A DNA stretch of 64,000 nucleotides. Origin: G965214625 sp965214625 (GTDB taxonomy: Bacteria; Pseudomonadota; Gammaproteobacteria; Arenicellales; Poriferihabitantaceae). Positions 16,933 through 26,636 of this stretch are shown here, in pieces. The notes under the pieces are model-generated. The model was not told the DNA's origin, ran no database searches, and saw only the letters and a program-made list of their open reading frames with translations. The translations under genes and the position numbers were made by a program. How positions within the stretch are numbered: the first letter of the stretch is position 1; each line of letters starts with the position of its first letter. Location: NCBI GenBank assembly GCA_965214625.1, contig OZ243962.1:1302001-1366000 (forward strand), given 5' to 3'.

Positions 16933-17131
16933 CAGATTCAATACGACAGTGCCGTTCCAAGAAAAGGACTTCAGTGACTGCGCGGCGACCTGTGATCACC
17001 CTGTATTGATGCTGTGAGTCCCCTGACGCCAATGCTCACCCGAATGGAAATAGGCCGCGTCTGTTACCTGATCGGACGATCTGCAATCAAGAGGGGTTGG
17101 CAGAGAGGGGCGGGATAAAGCCTGACGGTGC

Positions 17132-19192
17132 TCAAGAGTACGCAGCCTGCCGCTTTTCGTTCCACGCCTGGGTGAAGTAATTTGCCACCATGGCGATGAT
17201 CGCCATGCCAATGCCTGCGATGATCCCGACGCCAAAATTACCATCGCCGAGACCGACATACACCAGTTGCCCCAAACCGTTGGTCCCGACCAAGGCAGCG
17301 ATCACCAGCATGGCGATCGCATACATGATGGTTTGGTTCAGGCCCAGCATGATCACCGGCAGGGCCAATGGCAATTTTACCTGCGTCAACTGCTGCCAAC
17401 GGGTGCAACCCATGCTGGTGGACGCTTCGATGAGATCCCCGGGGAGATTTCTGAGACCGTGTTCGGTATAGCGGATGGCAGGGACGATGGCATAAGCAAC
17501 CACCGCCAGCAATGCACTGAACTCACCGATCTTGAAAATCATGACAAACGGAATCAGAATCACGAATAACGGCATGGTTTGCAAGGTGTCGTTGAGGGGG
17601 CGAACGACCCTCGAGACCACATCCACTTCGGCGGCAATCACACCAATCAGGCTTCCCACGACAAAGGAAATCATCACCGCGATACCGCAAAGATAGACCG
17701 ACAGCATTGCTTGGGGCCAGACACCTGCAAGAACCAGTGACAAGAGTGCCAGCAGGGTACCCACGCCAAGCTTTCTGCCTCCCAGCTGAAAACCGAGGGC
17801 CGCGGCCATCATCACCAGTATCAACCAGGAAAGCTTGGTCAATCCAAAGAAAAGCAATACCCCCATGAAAAGGATGGTCAGTGCCAAGTTGATCCGACCT
17901 TTGAACCAGACCCATGTGCTCAGAACCACGATCCCCACGGCATAGCCCCACTGCATCGGCAGGGTAAATTCAAAGCCCCAGGAGTAGGGACTGATCGTAT
18001 CAATCAACCCGACCCGCACCGGCAGCATGATGTAGTAAAATGCAATCGTTTTCAGCGTGCCGATGAAGTCACTCCAGTTGACAATGAAGTTTTCCAACCA
18101 CTGGTTCATGATATCAGCCGGATAGAACACCCATTCCTGCGGCCAGGCTCGAAATGCAGGGTCCACCGTCGACAAAAGAAAGGCAAACCCGGCCGCAGCG
18201 GTTCCGATGACCAAGTAGCGGTGTCGTTGGAAAAAACCGTCGTCACGACGGGAAACCTGATTCTCCTCCCCGACAAACCCGTAGGTAATCCGGTCAATCA
18301 CCATGGCCAGCAGGGCGATCACGATACCGGCCAGAATGCTCTCGCCGAATTGTGCCTTGCGAATACGCGACAACACTTCCCAGCCAATATCCGCCGTTCC
18401 ACCGATAATCGAAGCGATGATCACCATGGAAACAGCCGCCATGGTTGTTTGGTTGGCACCCAGCAGCAACTGACGCGACGCCGAGGGAATCCGTACCTGC
18501 CAAAAGATCTGTCGCGGTGTCCCGCCTGACATGAGGCCGGATTCAATGATTTCCACCGGAACCCGCTGCAGGCCCAACATGGTATTACGCACCATCGGTG
18601 GAAAAGCAAACAGCACGCTGGCAATCAGCCCGACCACCGGTCCGAATCCGAACAGCAGTAGAATCGGCAGCAGGTAGGCAAATGCCGGAATGGTCTGGAG
18701 CATGTCCAACATGGGCAAAATAGCCTTTTCCGCGCGGTCCGAACGAAATCCCCACACGCCGAATCCGAAACCCACTGCGATAGCCAGCGGCACCGAAATG
18801 ATGATCAATGAAAGCGAGTTCATGCTTTCTGGCCAATAGCCCACGACCACCATGTAGAGTAGCGCCATGGTCGAAAACAGCGCCAACTTCCATCCCGATG
18901 CTGCCCAGGAAACCGTAGCTGTCACCACCAACATCACTGGCCAAGGCAGCCATTGAAGAAACTGCGGAACAATGGAAATCAGCACTGAAAGCAGATCCGA
19001 CAAACCACGGAAAAACCAGCCAGTCCATTCAATGGCCCAATTCATGACACCGTTCAGCATCGGAGCCAGCGGCAACACCCATGCATCAGGATAGGTGATA
19101 AGCCAGTCGACCTTCTCTCCGAGGAGTTGGGTGAGCAGCAGCAGTCCGATGAGGGCGAGCCAGAGCCGCTTGCCCGCGCGCTCAGCGACCAT
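17132..19192 (-). CDS. Glycine betaine/proline-type ABC permease, two permease domains fused
   Basis: A 686-residue inner-membrane protein, about twice the size of ProW. It contains two binding-protein-dependent permease domains in tandem. The first has the coupling helix region VPVEIIESGLMSGGTPRQIF followed by GANQTTMAAVSMVIIAS; the second has LPGDLIEASTSMGCTRWQQL followed by GLNQTIMYAIAMLVIAA. One chain can thus form both halves of the translocation pore. The ATG at 19192 overlaps the ATPase gene by 11 bases; the frame is open further upstream but that part runs inside the ATPase gene. Probable substrates are betaines, proline or, given the hut genes beside it, histidine. Confidence 0.9.
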   Translation of the reverse strand: MVAERAGKRLWLALIGLLLLTQLLGEKVDWLITYPDAWVLPLAPMLNGVMNWAIEWTGWFFRGLSDLLSVLISIVPQFLQWLPWPVMLVVTATVSWAASGWKLALFSTMALLYMVVVGYWPESMNSLSLIIISVPLAIAVGFGFGVWGFRSDRAEKAILPMLDMLQTIPAFAYLLPILLLFGFGPVVGLIASVLFAFPPMVRNTMLGLQRVPVEIIESGLMSGGTPRQIFWQVRIPSASRQLLLGANQTTMAAVSMVIIASIIGGTADIGWEVLSRIRKAQFGESILAGIVIALLAMVIDRITYGFVGEENQVSRRDDGFFQRHRYLVIGTAAAGFAFLLSTVDPAFRAWPQEWVFYPADIMNQWLENFIVNWSDFIGTLKTIAFYYIMLPVRVGLIDTISPYSWGFEFTLPMQWGYAVGIVVLSTWVWFKGRINLALTILFMGVLLFFGLTKLSWLILVMMAAALGFQLGGRKLGVGTLLALLSLVLAGVWPQAMLSVYLCGIAVMISFVVGSLIGVIAAEVDVVSRVVRPLNDTLQTMPLFVILIPFVMIFKIGEFSALLAVVAYAIVPAIRYTEHGLRNLPGDLIEASTSMGCTRWQQLTQVKLPLALPVIMLGLNQTIMYAIAMLVIAALVGTNGLGQLVYVGLGDGNFGVGIIAGIGMAIIAMVANYFTQAWNEKRQAAYS

Positions 19193-20300
19193 CCAGATTG
19201 CTCTCCCGGGCCAGTGCCCGGATGACATTGTCGGCGGTGACAATGCCAAGCGTCGTTCCATCCTCCCGACGAACCCGAATACCGGACGCCTCGGCAAGCG
19301 CTGGCAGCAGGTCTTCGATACAACATTTCGCATCGACCTCCGGCAGATCCGCTGCATCCTGATCGGAATCGTCCATCGCACCGGCGACCGACTGTGCCGT
19401 GAGCACCCGTGTAACGGGTACATCGTTGGTGAATTCGGCGACATAATCGTTCGCCGGATTCACGATGAGATCAGCCGGTGTACCGATCTGCACAATCTGT
19501 CCGTCCTTCATGATCATCATGCGGTCCGCAATCCGCAGGGCTTCAAGAAAGTCATGCGTGATGAAGACGATCGATTTGTGCAACTGGCTCTGGATATTGA
19601 GAAACTCGTTCTGCATTTCACGTCGGATCAATGGATCCAAGGCAGAAAACGGTTCATCCAGAAACCAGATATCCGGTTCCACCGCGAGCGAACGGGCAAT
19701 ACCCACTCGCTGCTGCTGGCCGCCGGAAAGCTGTTTCGGGTAGCTTTTTTCCCGACCTGTCAAGCCAACGAGATCTATCACTCGTTGTGCACGCTGCCGA
19801 CGTTCGGTGACGCCGAGTCCCTGAAGTTTCAGTGGAAACGCAATGTTGTCGATGACGTTCAGATGGGGTAGCAAGCCAAAGCTCTGGAAAACCATCCCCA
19901 TCTTGTGTCTGCGAATTTCGATCAGTTCGGCATCATTTTTTTTCAGCAAATCCTCCCCGTCAAGCAGGATTTCCCCCGCCGTGGATTCCACCAAACGTGA
20001 GAGGCAGCGGACGACCGTCGACTTGCCGGATCCCGACAATCCCATGATGACGAAAATCTCGCCCACATGCACATCGAAACTGACATCACCACAAGCCACG
20101 ATATGCCCAGACTGCCGGATTTGATCAGCATGAGTGGTCGCGTCGGGAACCAGACCAGTCCCCTGATCGAAAAAACGCTCGGGTGTTTCACCATAGACTT
20201 TCCAGACGTTGCGACAGGAAAGCTTGACCGGCGTCAGCACAGAATCGGTCTGTTCCTGTGCGCCTGAGGCGATTGCCGTCTCTTCAAGGTCGGGAAGCAT
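19182..20300 (-). CDS. Glycine betaine/proline-type ABC ATPase (ProV-like)
   Basis: A 372-residue ATPase. Walker A is GLSGSGKST, the signature is QLSGGQQQRVGIARSL, and Walker B is DIWFLDEPFSALDP, followed by the switch histidine in VFITHDFLEA. The N-terminal KVYGETPERFFD is typical of the ProV/OpuAA branch. The last 70 or so residues resemble a single, shortened CBS domain (GIRVRREDGTTLGIVTADNVI), where ProV usually has two; such domains sense ionic strength or nucleotides. It lies between the binding-protein gene and the fused permease in one operon. Confidence 0.9.
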   Translation of the reverse strand: MLPDLEETAIASGAQEQTDSVLTPVKLSCRNVWKVYGETPERFFDQGTGLVPDATTHADQIRQSGHIVACGDVSFDVHVGEIFVIMGLSGSGKSTVVRCLSRLVESTAGEILLDGEDLLKKNDAELIEIRRHKMGMVFQSFGLLPHLNVIDNIAFPLKLQGLGVTERRQRAQRVIDLVGLTGREKSYPKQLSGGQQQRVGIARSLAVEPDIWFLDEPFSALDPLIRREMQNEFLNIQSQLHKSIVFITHDFLEALRIADRMMIMKDGQIVQIGTPADLIVNPANDYVAEFTNDVPVTRVLTAQSVAGAMDDSDQDAADLPEVDAKCCIEDLLPALAEASGIRVRREDGTTLGIVTADNVIRALARESNLDGR

Positions 20301-20359
20301 GCTTTCTTTCGTACATCATGCCCCGACCCCTTTGTGGCCCTATCGAATGAAACTGCGGT

Positions 20360-21310
20360 CTACTGTGCGGCAGCAACCCAGGGCTGCCACATCTCCTCAT
20401 TTGCGTCGACCCACTCGGACACCACCTCTTCGAGAGCACGTTTTTTATTATCCACTTCCAGCATCATGACATTCTGGGTGGCATTGTCAATGGCCAGATT
20501 CTCGATCAGTTTCAGGGCACCCGGCCATTTCTCACCGAACCCTTTCCACACAATCTTGCCGATACTGGCCTGTGCAAAACCACAGTCGTTGGTCACGCCG
20601 GGATCAAACCCATGCTCGGGCTCGGTATCACAATGCGGATGTGCCGCTGGCAGGTTCACCCAATCCATATCCATTTCTGCATGCAGCCAGTGGGGTGCCC
20701 AGAACATCATCAAGGCCGGTTCCTTGGCCGCATAGGCCGCCTTAAGCTCCGCAATCATGGCGCCCTCGCTACCACCGGCAATGGCTTGGAAAGGCAGGCC
20801 TGCGGCTTCCACCAGGTCCTTCGACCGCGTACCCCAGTCGGCCGGATAGGTAATCAGGCGCCCTTTCGGAAAAGTATCCGGTCCTGCAAATGCCTGGGCA
20901 CATTCTATCAGCGCCTCATGCGACGGCAGACCGGGACATTTTTCCGCCATGTAGGCTGGATACATCCAGCCCTCCCGCGGCTCAAGACCCAGAGGACCCA
21001 CCTTGATAATATCTCCGGCTTCCACCGACTTGGGATAGATTTCGCCAACGTTATTGTCCCAAACCTCCGGTTGCAGATGCAGGTTGCCTTGTGCAATAGC
21101 GGCAAACTGCGGGACCGCACCGGCGGTCACATACTCGACGTTGAAACCCGCTTTCTGCAGTAGTTGTCCTGCGACATGGGCAGAAATATGCTGCCCGGTC
21201 CATTCATTGACCGCAATTTTGATGGGGTCTGATGAGCCGTTGGCCGCAAAAGCATTGGCACAGGTGAGTGCACTCACAATCATGCCCAGTAATAGATGTT
21301 TGAATTTCAT
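20360..21310 (-). CDS. Periplasmic glycine betaine/proline-type binding protein (ProX-like)
   Basis: A 316-residue secreted substrate-binding protein of the OpuAC family. A Sec signal peptide ends near residue 22-23 (ALTCANAFA, then ANG). The mature part starts IKIAVNEWTGQHISAHVAG, and blocks such as LQPEVWDNNVGEIY and MMFWAPHWLHAEMD carry aromatic residues of the kind that form a cage for quaternary ammonium groups. That favours betaines or proline betaine, but relatives (HutX) bind histidine. It leads the operon, 59 bases ahead of the ATPase gene, with a sigma70-like promoter upstream. Confidence 0.88.
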   Translation of the reverse strand: MKFKHLLLGMIVSALTCANAFAANGSSDPIKIAVNEWTGQHISAHVAGQLLQKAGFNVEYVTAGAVPQFAAIAQGNLHLQPEVWDNNVGEIYPKSVEAGDIIKVGPLGLEPREGWMYPAYMAEKCPGLPSHEALIECAQAFAGPDTFPKGRLITYPADWGTRSKDLVEAAGLPFQAIAGGSEGAMIAELKAAYAAKEPALMMFWAPHWLHAEMDMDWVNLPAAHPHCDTEPEHGFDPGVTNDCGFAQASIGKIVWKGFGEKWPGALKLIENLAIDNATQNVMMLEVDNKKRALEEVVSEWVDANEEMWQPWVAAAQ

Positions 21311-21410
21311 AGCTCGTCTCGTTCTCTTCTCAAATGGGCCAGCTGGAGGTTGGCCGAGGTGTTTTAGAATGGTGGTATCGATGGATAATATCCCGTCTCG
21401 GTTCTACTGT

Positions 21411-21439
21411 ACTATACAATCTGATGGGCGGTCAATCAA
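21411..21439 (-). promoter_or_regulatory. Sigma70-like promoter of the ABC uptake operon
   Basis: On the minus strand, TTGATT (21439-21434) and TATAGT (21416-21411) are separated by 17 bases, close to the sigma70 consensus. The binding-protein start is about 100 bases downstream, leaving a leader of roughly 90 bases. The rest of 21311-21717 holds no gene that I can support. Confidence 0.5.
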
Positions 21440-21717
21440 TTAATGAAGGTGAAATTAATCAAGCATGTACGGGTCGGCATCCATTGAATAATGGTGTCCA
21501 TCAAGGCCGTTCCCATGCGTTGCATCGACCGGTCGAGCCGCTGGTTGATGATGAAGAAACAGCCTAAGGATAGCGTGTGTGCAACGGACCCGCCGATTGT
21601 TGACAGGCTGTGCACAGGCCAAACCCGGAAATAGTTCGCTGGGCTGATCCTGTAGTGGACGGGCAGACCTGTTCCGCCAATGCCCTTTCGAACGGAACCG
21701 ACGGGAAAAATACATAT

Positions 21718-23238
21718 TCAGTTTCCGACTCGCGTTATCAACATTTTTTGCAGTAGTCGCTCCACCGGCGCAAAGTCATCGGTGATCAATGTCGCATTAC
21801 GCTCACGGGCCTGCTTGTCGACGAATTCAGCAATGTTGAACCAGTAGCGCTTCGGCCCGGAGACCGATTCCATCTTGTCGGTGCCAATGGGGCGGCTTGA
21901 TGCCGACAGCACGAACGTAAGGCGGAGCGACCCGTTCGGCGGTTCCTCTATCCAGATACCGATATGTGGAAATGACTCCTGCAACGTTTTTAACATCGAC
22001 TGTACCAGCGTGTTCCGGGGAAACACATCAATCACGTTGATCAGATAAATCCCGTCGCTTTTCAGTGACCGCTTGACCTGGCGGTTGAATTCGCGGGTCG
22101 TCAGGTGCCAGGGAATGCCGACATCATGAAATACATCGGTGACAATCACATCAAAGGCATCGGTTTGGGTCTGTCGCAGCAGATTGCGCACATCCCCATG
22201 GTAAATCTGCATGGTGTCATCATCAAGGTAAAGTGCATTGCGGGCCAGTGTCGTCACGGCCGGATCGATTTCGCTGACGGTAATCCGGGCCGACGGGGCA
22301 CGGTGCAACACGGCCCGGGGCAGGGTATAGCCACCTCCCCCTCCAAACAGGAAGGATTCAGGAGGGCTGTCGGCAAAATAAGTCCGGATCAAGGTGTCCA
22401 TGGCATGGACATAGGGCACCCACAACAATCCGGGATCATGCGCACTGTTGGTGCTGTGCGCCATGTGGTCGATAATCAGGCTCTTTCCCAAGATGAAGCC
22501 GAACGAATTCCGTTCGTCTTCTACCCGCAGACAGTAATAACTACTTTCCACATTGCAGGGGCTTGCAAATCCGTCCTTTTGCCAAGTCACCAGGAGCAGC
22601 AAGAGGGCGGCCGTCAACCCTGCAATCAGAACCGCCGCCCCTCTCTTGCGTCCACTGAGGAATGGCAGCGCCATCGTGAACAGTATGGCCGCACAAGAGC
22701 CTATGATGGCCCTCGTTCCGATCCACTGCACCAGCCAGTATCCACAGATGAAAGTACCGATGATACTGCCCACAGCCGACAGCGCATGCATCCGACCCAC
22801 TACGGTTCCCGTGTTGTGCTCAAGTTTCAGCGCCAATGTGGTCAGCAGGGGGGCGATGACGCCGATAGCGGCCGCCGGAAGGAAGAACAGCGTCAGCACA
22901 AAAATGAAACTGGCGTTGAGTAACCCGAGATCATGCTGCTGCATCAAGGCACCCACCATCAGCAGCATCGGCAGGATGCCCAGGGTAGACAGCGATGCAA
23001 TGACCAGCACAATACCGGCTTCAACGTGATGGGCACCGCGGTCGGCCAGCTTGCCGCCAACCCAATGACCCAGGGAAAGACCGGCCAGGATAATGCCGAT
23101 AATGGATGTCCAGGTATACAGCGAGACACCGATGTAAGGCGCAAGCAGACGCCCGGCCGCAATCTCCAATACAAGGAGGACCGCCGCTGACAGGAAAACA
23201 ACCGCACCGTAAAGTCGTGAAAGAAAGGGAGCTTTCAT
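21718..23238 (-). CDS. Membrane-fused spermidine synthase-like protein
   Basis: A 506-residue protein with an N-terminal membrane part of about six or seven helices (residues 1-210, starting RLYGAVVFLSAAVLLVLEIA) joined to a spermidine-synthase Rossmann domain. The latter has FLFGGGGGYTLPRAVL, SEIDPAV and the DVFHDVGIPWHLTTREF block. Fused proteins of this kind are common in bacteria, but their substrate is mostly unknown; true polyamine synthesis is not shown. The ATG at 23238 gives a basic start before the first helix. Confidence 0.85.
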   Translation of the reverse strand: MKAPFLSRLYGAVVFLSAAVLLVLEIAAGRLLAPYIGVSLYTWTSIIGIILAGLSLGHWVGGKLADRGAHHVEAGIVLVIASLSTLGILPMLLMVGALMQQHDLGLLNASFIFVLTLFFLPAAAIGVIAPLLTTLALKLEHNTGTVVGRMHALSAVGSIIGTFICGYWLVQWIGTRAIIGSCAAILFTMALPFLSGRKRGAAVLIAGLTAALLLLLVTWQKDGFASPCNVESSYYCLRVEDERNSFGFILGKSLIIDHMAHSTNSAHDPGLLWVPYVHAMDTLIRTYFADSPPESFLFGGGGGYTLPRAVLHRAPSARITVSEIDPAVTTLARNALYLDDDTMQIYHGDVRNLLRQTQTDAFDVIVTDVFHDVGIPWHLTTREFNRQVKRSLKSDGIYLINVIDVFPRNTLVQSMLKTLQESFPHIGIWIEEPPNGSLRLTFVLSASSRPIGTDKMESVSGPKRYWFNIAEFVDKQARERNATLITDDFAPVERLLQKMLITRVGN

Positions 23239-23638
23239 GGGATGATGAACTTAATCAGCTACGGAGTGTACCAACCTGTTGCAGTACACTGCCACTGATA
23301 CCGGCAATCTGCCCTGTGCCACGATTCAAAAATCGGCCTGTCCCACCATTTTGACGCGCTTTGCCGCCGTATAACGATGCAAGGCGGTTATTTTCAACCA
23401 CCCTCCCTTTTGCGGGGATGGCGGGCCGGCAAAAGCCCTGATCCGGTGCATCCTCTATCCTTATTAATATTGAGAAATCGCAACACGGGGTCGGGGCAAG
23501 CGGATTCGAACCCTGATTTCGCCGACCGTCGACTGATCGCACCGGAGAAGATTGCAATGACTCGACCGCTTCTCGACATCACCCAATGGCATGCAATGCA
23601 TTCCCCGGGTCGCGCGGCACCTGCCGGGGAACCGTGAT
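23239..23638. other. 400-base gap without a supported gene
   Basis: Short open frames on both strands have no recognisable content. GGATTCGAACCC at about 23,500 looks like a tRNA T-loop read on the minus strand, but the T stem pairs at only two positions and no cloverleaf forms. Promoters for the spermidine-synthase-like gene should lie here. Confidence 0.5.
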
Positions 23639-24496
23639 TTATCCTGTCATCCGATCGGCAATGGCGACGATACGGTACATATTGCGCAGTACCGGTTTTT
23701 CGATCAGCTTTCCGTCGATCACCACAAGACCGGTATCGGCGGCCTCAAACGCCGCAATCACCCGGCGGGCATGGGCGACCTGATCGGTCGATGGCGTAAA
23801 CACCTGATTGAGCATCGCGATCTGCTTGGGATGGATCGATCCCTTGCCGGCGAATCCAAGATCACGGGCCCGTTCGGCCTCTATGCGCATCCCTTCCGGG
23901 TCATCAAGGTCAAGATAAGGGACATCGATCACATCAAGACCCGCGCTGTGTGCAGCATGCACGACCCGGGAGCGCGCATACAAAAGCGGTTCCCAGGCAT
24001 TCTGGCAACCCAGTTCCGCGGCCATATCCACACCGCCAAAGAACATGGCGTCGATCCGGCCAGAGCATCTGGCGATGTCGAACGCCGCCTCCAGGCCCGC
24101 ATTGGTTTCAATGATGACGTGCAGCCGGGTCGAGTGCCCGGCTTCGCCAAGCAACTGGTCCAGCAGCACCACTTCGTCTGGTGTGCAAACCTTGGGCATC
24201 ATCAGTGCAGGGGGCGGCCGGTCCGTCGCCAACACCGCCAGCACGTCCTCGATGCCGGACCGTTCACGAATCGAGTTGATCCGCACGATACGCTCTACCC
24301 CGTCATCCCCATCCGGTTGCTCAAAAAGCGCTAACGCCTTTTTTCGTGCCTCGGGCTTGTCTCTGGGCGCAATCCCATCCTCCAGTTCGATACAGACGAT
24401 GTCCGTTCCGCAGGACAGGGCCTTGGGGTACATGTCCGGTCGCAGACCCGGAACAAAGATGAAGCTGCGTCTTGGGCGCGGAGCGTGGTTTGTCAT
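23639..24496 (-). CDS. HpcH/HpaI aldolase family, CitE-like CoA-ester lyase
   Basis: A 285-residue TIM-barrel enzyme like citrate lyase beta subunit and malyl-CoA lyase. IELEDGIAPRDKPEAR holds the metal and acid residues, VIIETNAGLEAAFDIA holds the active-site Glu, and FGGVDMAAELG and FAGKGSIHPKQI are the later family signatures. It probably cleaves or condenses a (3S)-malyl-, citramalyl- or methylmalyl-CoA-type thioester. The ATG at 24496 has GAACGAG upstream. The GcvT-like gene lies 230 bases upstream on the same strand; the two may act in one pathway. Confidence 0.85.
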   Translation of the reverse strand: MTNHAPRPRRSFIFVPGLRPDMYPKALSCGTDIVCIELEDGIAPRDKPEARKKALALFEQPDGDDGVERIVRINSIRERSGIEDVLAVLATDRPPPALMMPKVCTPDEVVLLDQLLGEAGHSTRLHVIIETNAGLEAAFDIARCSGRIDAMFFGGVDMAAELGCQNAWEPLLYARSRVVHAAHSAGLDVIDVPYLDLDDPEGMRIEAERARDLGFAGKGSIHPKQIAMLNQVFTPSTDQVAHARRVIAAFEAADTGLVVIDGKLIEKPVLRNMYRIVAIADRMTG

Positions 24497-24726
24497 GATC
24501 TCGTTCTCTGTTATCCACGTATTCGTTGTGATCCGGTGATCGCGGGTGGCCTCGCGGTCTCAAGGCGGTTTTTCCCTCCCATCAATACCTCATCCCCGCC
24601 ATGGCCGGCAACAAACAGTCCGTCCGGTCAATGTCACGCCCACGACTTCATTGTCGAGGCGGCGACCAGAAACGAAGCCAATGCTCCCTGCGTTCCATGA
24701 CTCCCCGGGGGGACAGTTCACCGGAT

Positions 24727-25920
24727 TCAATCTGTCGATACATTGGCAGTCCTCACGGGGATGGAGCGATCGACACCGCGGACGATTTTCTTTTCATGGT
24801 CAAAGAAGGGGAGTTCGACGATCCGACTGTCGTGCATGGTGCCGTCCGGCAGACGCATGGCGAGCGTCCGACCCACCCAATCGCCCGGGGTCTTGAACCG
24901 GACGTAGCCGATACCCATCCCCAGCGTGGGTGATGGCACACCGATTGTGACCCAGCCCGCTGTACTGCCGCCCGTCATGACCAGACTGCCGGCCGACGGG
25001 ATTTCGGTTTCACAAGTGAGTCCGAAAAGGCATGATCTGGTGTCTTTCCCGACCAGCGCATCGCGTCCGATGAAGTCGCTTTTGCCCATGTCGACAAACC
25101 GGGCAAGTCCGGCCTCGAATGGCGTCATCGTCGTATCGATATCCGTCAGGTTTCCCAAGATACCGCCCTCGATCCGACGAATGGTCAGGGCACGCGTCGA
25201 AGAAAACTCCATGCCATGGGGTTCGCCACAAACCATCAGATGATCCCACAAGGCCAAGTGATCGGTCGTCGTGCCATCACAGTAGATCTCAAAACCCAGT
25301 TCGTTGGTGAATCCGGTACGCGAAACATACAGCTCCTGACCGCCGATCACGAAATAACCGGAGCGGAAGTACTTCATCGTGTCATCAATGGCACCCCTGG
25401 ATGCCGCACGCATGATATCCATCGACTTCGGCCCCTGGATCTGCAGGACACGACTCCGGGGATCGGATATCGTCACATCAAAGCCACCACTGTGTGCCAT
25501 CAGCCAGGCTTCAAACGGCCCATCTGCCTGAACGTACCAGAATCGATTTTCTCCCAGTCTGAATACAACGCCATCCATGAATATCCCACCTTGCGGCGTA
25601 CAGGCGAGGCTATAATACCCCCGTCCTTCGGTCATGTTCTCGACCTTGCGTGACAGGATTTTCTCCAGAAACGGAACTGCGTCGGGACCCGAAATCTCAA
25701 CCGGCTTTTCCGGCACATCGAAGAGCAATGCCTTCTGACGCAACGTCCAGTATTTTTCGATCCAGTCCTCTCCCATGTAGATCGGAAAATAGCGGCCAGC
25801 ATAGACACCCCGCACCATCTTCGGGCTGACAGTCCGTTCGATGAACGGCGATTCCTCAAACCGTCGAGCGCTGATGGCAACGGTATTCTCAAGATCCGAA
25901 ATTTCCTGAAGATTGCTCAT
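24727..25920 (-). CDS. GcvT-family aminomethyltransferase-like protein
   Basis: A 397-residue folate-binding protein of the GcvT fold. The N-terminal half has the tetrahydrofolate-binding pattern EKYWTLRQKALLFDVPEKPV and ISGPDAVPFLEKIL; VSRTGFTNELGFEIYCDG is the family block that carries the folate-contacting Glu; the C-terminal barrel starts near TRSCLFGL. True glycine-cleavage T proteins sit with gcvH and gcvP, which are absent here. It could be a demethylase for a methylated amine or sulfonium compound; DMSP demethylase is one option, but its N-terminus does not look like DmdA. Confidence 0.72.
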   Translation of the reverse strand: MSNLQEISDLENTVAISARRFEESPFIERTVSPKMVRGVYAGRYFPIYMGEDWIEKYWTLRQKALLFDVPEKPVEISGPDAVPFLEKILSRKVENMTEGRGYYSLACTPQGGIFMDGVVFRLGENRFWYVQADGPFEAWLMAHSGGFDVTISDPRSRVLQIQGPKSMDIMRAASRGAIDDTMKYFRSGYFVIGGQELYVSRTGFTNELGFEIYCDGTTTDHLALWDHLMVCGEPHGMEFSSTRALTIRRIEGGILGNLTDIDTTMTPFEAGLARFVDMGKSDFIGRDALVGKDTRSCLFGLTCETEIPSAGSLVMTGGSTAGWVTIGVPSPTLGMGIGYVRFKTPGDWVGRTLAMRLPDGTMHDSRIVELPFFDHEKKIVRGVDRSIPVRTANVSTD

Positions 25921-26636
25921 GTCTTAACTGCTTAAAATACGACATCGGGTTGATGGTTTTGCGGGCACCTAGAGGCTGCCCGGCAGTATCATACACCAAA
26001 GATTGTCGGGGTTGCATCCGTGTTGCAATGCACATTGGTCCACGGCCGATTGGCATGAACGGTCATGTCACGCTTGTTCCCGCTGCTAGGTAGCGATTTC
26101 GTATCCATGCACGGAGTTCTCTCGATGAGGATGATAATAACCACGATGGGGATGCCGTGCCGGCCATGATCCGGACACCGATGCCTCCATCGCTCCGTCC
26201 GATATAACCGATTTGCACCAGGTCATTCCCCGGACAGTGCCACAATCACCCGCATTGCAAAACCAAACAGGGTGTCCGGTCCAGCCCCAACATCATCGCC
26301 GGCAGGCGCAGAGGAATCCCGGCCTGTCACAACCTCCGGCGTTTGGTGGCAACCCCGTCAAGCGGGCAGCTTCGCTCACAAGATCGTCAAGCAACAACAG
26401 GCGCAGCAACGCCCAGCAGCGAATTTGTTGATGATCGGAAAACACCCCAAGGCCAAGGGAACGGAGCGCTATTGCTATCGTTCTGACGGACCAATGACCG
26501 ACCCTGATCACGGCATCACAGCGATGATGTAAAATATGAGCGTTTTTGATTTTATTATTCTTTAATAGACTGCGGACTGCACGATGATTTTCCCGACAGA
26601 AAAACCTCAAACGACCGGGGCGGGCCGAAAAAACCG
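25921..26636. other. 716-base gap without a supported gene
   Basis: I see no frame with family resemblance, coding-like composition or good start in this stretch. A TATGAT box on the minus strand near 26,000 could be the -10 of the GcvT-like gene, but no -35 partner at a good distance is clear. The right part is rich in CAG/CAA triplets on the plus strand without a long frame. It may be the remains of a lost gene. Confidence 0.45.

Noticed and set aside
23480..23545. tRNA-like segment with GGATTCGAACCC
   Set aside because: The T stem around the loop pairs at only two of five positions, and no acceptor or anticodon stem can be drawn on either strand.
24727..25920. DMSP demethylase DmdA
   Set aside because: The GcvT fold fits, but the N-terminal region does not resemble DmdA as I know it; a general GcvT-family call is safer.
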